From DATBLE01 sp963841405 (GTDB lineage Bacteria; Actinomycetota; Thermoleophilia; Gaiellales; Gaiellaceae): a DNA stretch of 64,000 bases. A program made the translations under genes and the position numbers. This document shows, piece by piece, positions 61,250 through 64,000 of the stretch; position 1 is the first letter of the stretch; the number at the start of each line of letters is the position of its first letter. Location: the NCBI GenBank assembly GCA_963841405.1, contig CAWJCM010000007.1, positions 682,001 through 746,000 on the forward strand, given 5' to 3'. The notes under the pieces are model-generated. The model saw only the letters and a program-made list of their open reading frames with translations, did not search any database and was not told where the DNA came from.

Positions 61250-62332
61250 TCAGCGGGCCAGAGTGACCTTGCTCAGCCCGCGTGGCTTGTCCGGGTCGAG
61301 CCCCCTGGCGCGGGCGACCGCGCCCGCGAACAGCTGACCGGGGACGACCGAGAGGAGCGGCGAGAGGAGCGGCAGCCGCGGCTTCGGTACGGGCACGAGG
61401 TACTGCGCGTCGACGAGCGCGTCGGCGGCGGTGCCGCTCGCGACGACGGTCGCTCCCGCCGCCCGGGCCCGTGCGGTGGCGTCGACGACCGTGTCCAGGG
61501 TCTCGTCTTCGCTCGCGATCGACCACACCGGAAACAGCGGGTCGAGCGCTGCGACCGGGCCGTGCGCGAGATCGGTGGCGGTCAACGGCTCGGCGGCGAT
61601 CTGACAGGTCTCGAGCAGCTTCAACGCGATCTCGCGCGCGGTGGCGAATTCCGGCCCCCGGCCGATCACGAACATCCGCGCGACGGCGGTGAACGGAACG
61701 GAGAACGACCGCGCGAGCCGCTCGAGCTCGGGGAGCTGCTCCTCGACCTGGTCGGCGACCTCGCCGAGCAGTCCGGCGACCTCGTCGCAGCGTCCGGCCA
61801 GGCAGCCCGCGAGCAGGGCGAGCGCTGCCAGCTGGTTCGAGTACGTCTTGGTGGCGGCGACTGCGAGTTCGGCGCCGGCCTCGAGCGGAAGCACCGCCTC
61901 GGCCTCGCGGGCAAGTTCGGAGTCGGGCTCGTTGGTGACCGCGATCGTGAACGCTCCGCCGCGGCGTGCACGCGTGACGTACTCGAGCACGTCCGGTGTC
62001 CGTCCCGACTGCGACAGCGCGACCACGACCGAGGCGCTGAGGTCGACCTTCGCGCCGTAGTAGACGAGCAGGCTGATCGAGTCACGTGCCGCCGTCAGGC
62101 CGGGCAGCAGCCCGAATGCGTAGACGCCGAAGGACGCTGCGTTGTCGGACGAGCCGTGACCGACCATCCTCACGATCCCGGCTCCATGCCTCGTCGCTGC
62201 CTCGGCGACCTGCGTGAACTCGGCCCGATGCTCGAGCAGTCGCCGGAGCGCCGCCGGCTGCTCGCGGATCTCGGCGAGGTACTGCGCTCCAGGCGGCGAG
62301 GCGAGAGCAGCAGCATCGGCGACGGGATTCAT
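61250..62332 (-). CDS. SIS-domain amino-sugar isomerase/deaminase
   Basis: 360 residues with two SIS domains, as in the isomerase half of GlmS and in NagB2-type glucosamine-6-phosphate deaminases. GHGSSDNAASFGVYAF, VALSQSGRTPDVLEYV, AVAATKTYSNQLAAL and FVIGRGPEFATAREIALKLLETCQIAAEP are the sugar-phosphate motifs. There is no glutaminase domain. Its place after nagA suggests conversion of glucosamine-6-phosphate to fructose-6-phosphate. The stop is near the end of the convergent hydrolase gene. Confidence 0.85.
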   Translation of the reverse strand: MNPVADAAALASPPGAQYLAEIREQPAALRRLLEHRAEFTQVAEAATRHGAGIVRMVGHGSSDNAASFGVYAFGLLPGLTAARDSISLLVYYGAKVDLSASVVVALSQSGRTPDVLEYVTRARRGGAFTIAVTNEPDSELAREAEAVLPLEAGAELAVAATKTYSNQLAALALLAGCLAGRCDEVAGLLGEVADQVEEQLPELERLARSFSVPFTAVARMFVIGRGPEFATAREIALKLLETCQIAAEPLTATDLAHGPVAALDPLFPVWSIASEDETLDTVVDATARARAAGATVVASGTAADALVDAQYLVPVPKPRLPLLSPLLSVVPGQLFAGAVARARGLDPDKPRGLSKVTLAR

Positions 62333-62350
62333 CCTGTTCCCGATGCGCCA

Positions 62351-63445
62351 TTACGCTGCGACACGAGCTTCTCCCCCCACGAGCACGCGCTCGACCTCGA
62401 GCTCCTCGCTGAGCACGACGACGTCCGCGGGGTCGCCGACATCGATCCGGCCGACGTCCGCGCCGATCACGCGGGCGGGCACGGCTGTGGCGGCGCCGAG
62501 GGCGGCCTCCAGCGGGACGCCCAGCGCGTGCAGGTTGCGGACGGCCTCGATCATCGTCAGGACGCTGCCCGCCAGCACGCCGTCCCCGTCGCGCCGGACG
62601 ACGCCGTCGCGCACCTCGACCGAGACGTCGCCCAGACGGTAGGAGCCGTCGCCGCTGATCCCGGCCGCGGCGACGGCGTCGGTGACCAGCGCGAGGCGAC
62701 CACCGGCCGCCAGCCAGACGAGCCGTACGGTGTCGGGCGCGAGGTGGACGCCGTCGAGGATGATCTGGACGGTCACCTCGGGCCGGGCCAGGGCGACACC
62801 GGCCACGCCGGGATCGCGATGGTTGAAGGGGCGCATGGCGTTGAAGAGGTGGGTGACGGTGCCGACGCCGCGGTCGAAGGCGGCGTTCGCCTCGTCGGCG
62901 TTGGCGTCGCTGTGACCGGCGGAGACGACGATGCCGCGCGCGACGAGCAGGTCGACGAGCTCGAGCGCCCCGGGCAGCTCGGGTGCCAGCGTGTAGAGCC
63001 GAACGGGCCCGGCGGCGAGGATGCGCTCGAGCAGGTCGACGTCCGGGTCGCGGCGTGCGGAGGGAGGATGCGTCCCGAGCCGCCGCGGGGAGAGAAAGGG
63101 CCCCTCGACGTGCGCGCCGAGGATGCGCGGGCCGCGGCCGCCCTCGACGATCTCGCCGAGCGCGGCGACGAGGCGCTCCTCGGGCGCGGTGATCAGCGTG
63201 GGGAGATAAGCGGTGACACCGGTCTCGAGCAGCGCCTCGCCGGCGCGTGCATAGCCCCCCGCGTCCGCGTCGAGGAAGTCCACCCCACCGAAGCCGTTCA
63301 CCTGGAGATCGACGAAACCGGGTGACGCGATGCCGCGCCCGTTCGAGGAGAGGATCCCGTAGGCGGTGACGATCCCGTCCTCGACCTCGAGATCGCCGGG
63401 GACGAAGCGGCCGTCGACGAGCGCGGCGCGGACGCCGAGCCTCAC
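62351..63445 (-). CDS. nagA: N-acetylglucosamine-6-phosphate deacetylase
   Basis: A 364-residue amidohydrolase-family enzyme that deacetylates GlcNAc-6-P. Metal and active-site motifs are AHVEGPFLSPRRLG (Glu), VSAGHSDANADE, VTHLFNAMRPFNHRDPG and LVTDAVAAAGI with the catalytic Asp. GTG start overlapping the murQ stop (GTGA). Middle gene of a murQ-nagA-SIS recycling operon. Confidence 0.94.
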   Translation of the reverse strand: MRLGVRAALVDGRFVPGDLEVEDGIVTAYGILSSNGRGIASPGFVDLQVNGFGGVDFLDADAGGYARAGEALLETGVTAYLPTLITAPEERLVAALGEIVEGGRGPRILGAHVEGPFLSPRRLGTHPPSARRDPDVDLLERILAAGPVRLYTLAPELPGALELVDLLVARGIVVSAGHSDANADEANAAFDRGVGTVTHLFNAMRPFNHRDPGVAGVALARPEVTVQIILDGVHLAPDTVRLVWLAAGGRLALVTDAVAAAGISGDGSYRLGDVSVEVRDGVVRRDGDGVLAGSVLTMIEAVRNLHALGVPLEAALGAATAVPARVIGADVGRIDVGDPADVVVLSEELEVERVLVGGEARVAA

Positions 63446-64000
63446 GGCCCGGGCTCCACTGCCCGGCGCACGACGCCGCCCGCGTTCGCCAGGCGCCGTC
63501 GTGCCTCGTCCGGCTGGACGCCTGCGAGCAGCGATACGATCGCCACCTTCGGGTGGCCGCCGGAGCGGGCGAGTGCCTCGTCGGCCTCCTCCGCCGGTAC
63601 GCCGGTCGCCTCGCGGACGATCGAGCGCGCCCGGGCACGCAGCTTCTCGTTCGAGGGGACGAGATCGACCATCAGGTTCCCGTAGGTCTTGCCGAGCCGA
63701 ATCATCGAAATCGTCGAGATCATGTTGAGCACCAGCTTCTGGGCGGTTCCGGCCTTCAACCTGGTCGAGCCGGTCAGGATCTCCGGCCCCACCGGCACGC
63801 AGATCTCCCGCTCGGCGACGGCGGCGAGCTCGGATCCCTCGACGCAGACGACGCAGCCGGTGAAGGCGCCGCGAGCGTGCGCCGCCTCGAGGGCAGCGAC
63901 CACGTACGGCGAGCGGCCGCTGGCGCTGAGCCCGACCACGGCGTCGCCGGGACCGGGCTCGAGCCGGTCGACGTCGGCGCGGCCGCCGTCCGCGTCGTCC
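63442..64000 (-). CDS. murQ: N-acetylmuramic acid 6-phosphate etherase (5' end outside window)
   Basis: Partial; the open frame continues to the window edge. The visible 186 residues contain GDAVVGLSASGRSPYVVAAL and the MurQ signature GSTRLKAGTAQKLVLNMIST, followed by GKTYGNLMVDLVPSNEKL and the C-terminal UBA-like helical part. MurQ cleaves the lactyl ether of MurNAc-6-P to GlcNAc-6-P, which NagA then deacetylates. The first part, with one catalytic Glu, is not in the window. Confidence 0.93.
   Translation of the reverse strand, partial: DDADGGRADVDRLEPGPGDAVVGLSASGRSPYVVAALEAAHARGAFTGCVVCVEGSELAAVAEREICVPVGPEILTGSTRLKAGTAQKLVLNMISTISMIRLGKTYGNLMVDLVPSNEKLRARARSIVREATGVPAEEADEALARSGGHPKVAIVSLLAGVQPDEARRRLANAGGVVRRAVEPGP

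Overview
The window is about 70% G+C, with dense genes, many GTG and TTG starts and 1-4 base stop/start overlaps. Product types and synteny (YerC in a his cluster, OpcA after Zwf, caa3 oxidase, PdtaS/PdtaR-like pair) point to a high-GC actinobacterium, probably a deep branch such as Thermoleophilia. The lineage is inferred from gene content; no rRNA or tRNA gene was seen.

The left 25 kb is amino-acid biosynthesis. A leuA-leuB(like)-ilvB-ilvN-ilvC-ilvD operon (minus strand, 153-7352) is preceded by a 31-codon leader ORF rich in Ile/Leu/Val codons. Divergently lies gltB, then argC-J-B-D-R-G-H. Convergent hisA ends on argH and is divergent from yerC(hisR-like)-hisG-hisD-hisCB(fusion)-hisH-hisF-hisIE, with a palindromic operator candidate between them.

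25.8-36.5 kb is nitrogen assimilation and its likely control: amt-glnK-GNAT (minus) behind a leader with ANTAR-type hairpins and an intrinsic terminator, an ABC-2 exporter, a secreted glycosidase-like protein, a GNAT protein, glnA with its own leader terminator, a candidate structured RNA, a PRC-barrel-like protein, and a histidine kinase with an ANTAR response regulator (PdtaS/PdtaR type). The regulator and a plausible RNA target therefore lie in the same neighbourhood.

36.5-47.6 kb holds a U32-like protein, an ABC-F ATPase and the pentose-phosphate genes (tkt divergent from rpiB-tal-pgi-gnd-zwf-opcA). 47.6-52.1 kb has an ECF sigma factor with a DUF4349 membrane protein, a secreted fibronectin-III-like protein and an amidase. 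52.2-56.1 kb is ctaC-ctaD-ctaB plus a 39-residue membrane protein. The right end has a flippase-like protein, a polar amino-acid ABC transporter, an alpha/beta hydrolase and a murQ-nagA-SIS amino-sugar recycling operon cut by the window edge.

The window also carries small dispersed elements: a 65-bp repeat in three copies (one inside the ABC-F gene), a 75-bp paired-palindrome element in two copies, a roughly 80-bp element that forms the start codon and N-terminus of both argB and hisH, and several near-perfect 11-13 bp hairpins inside conserved coding regions.
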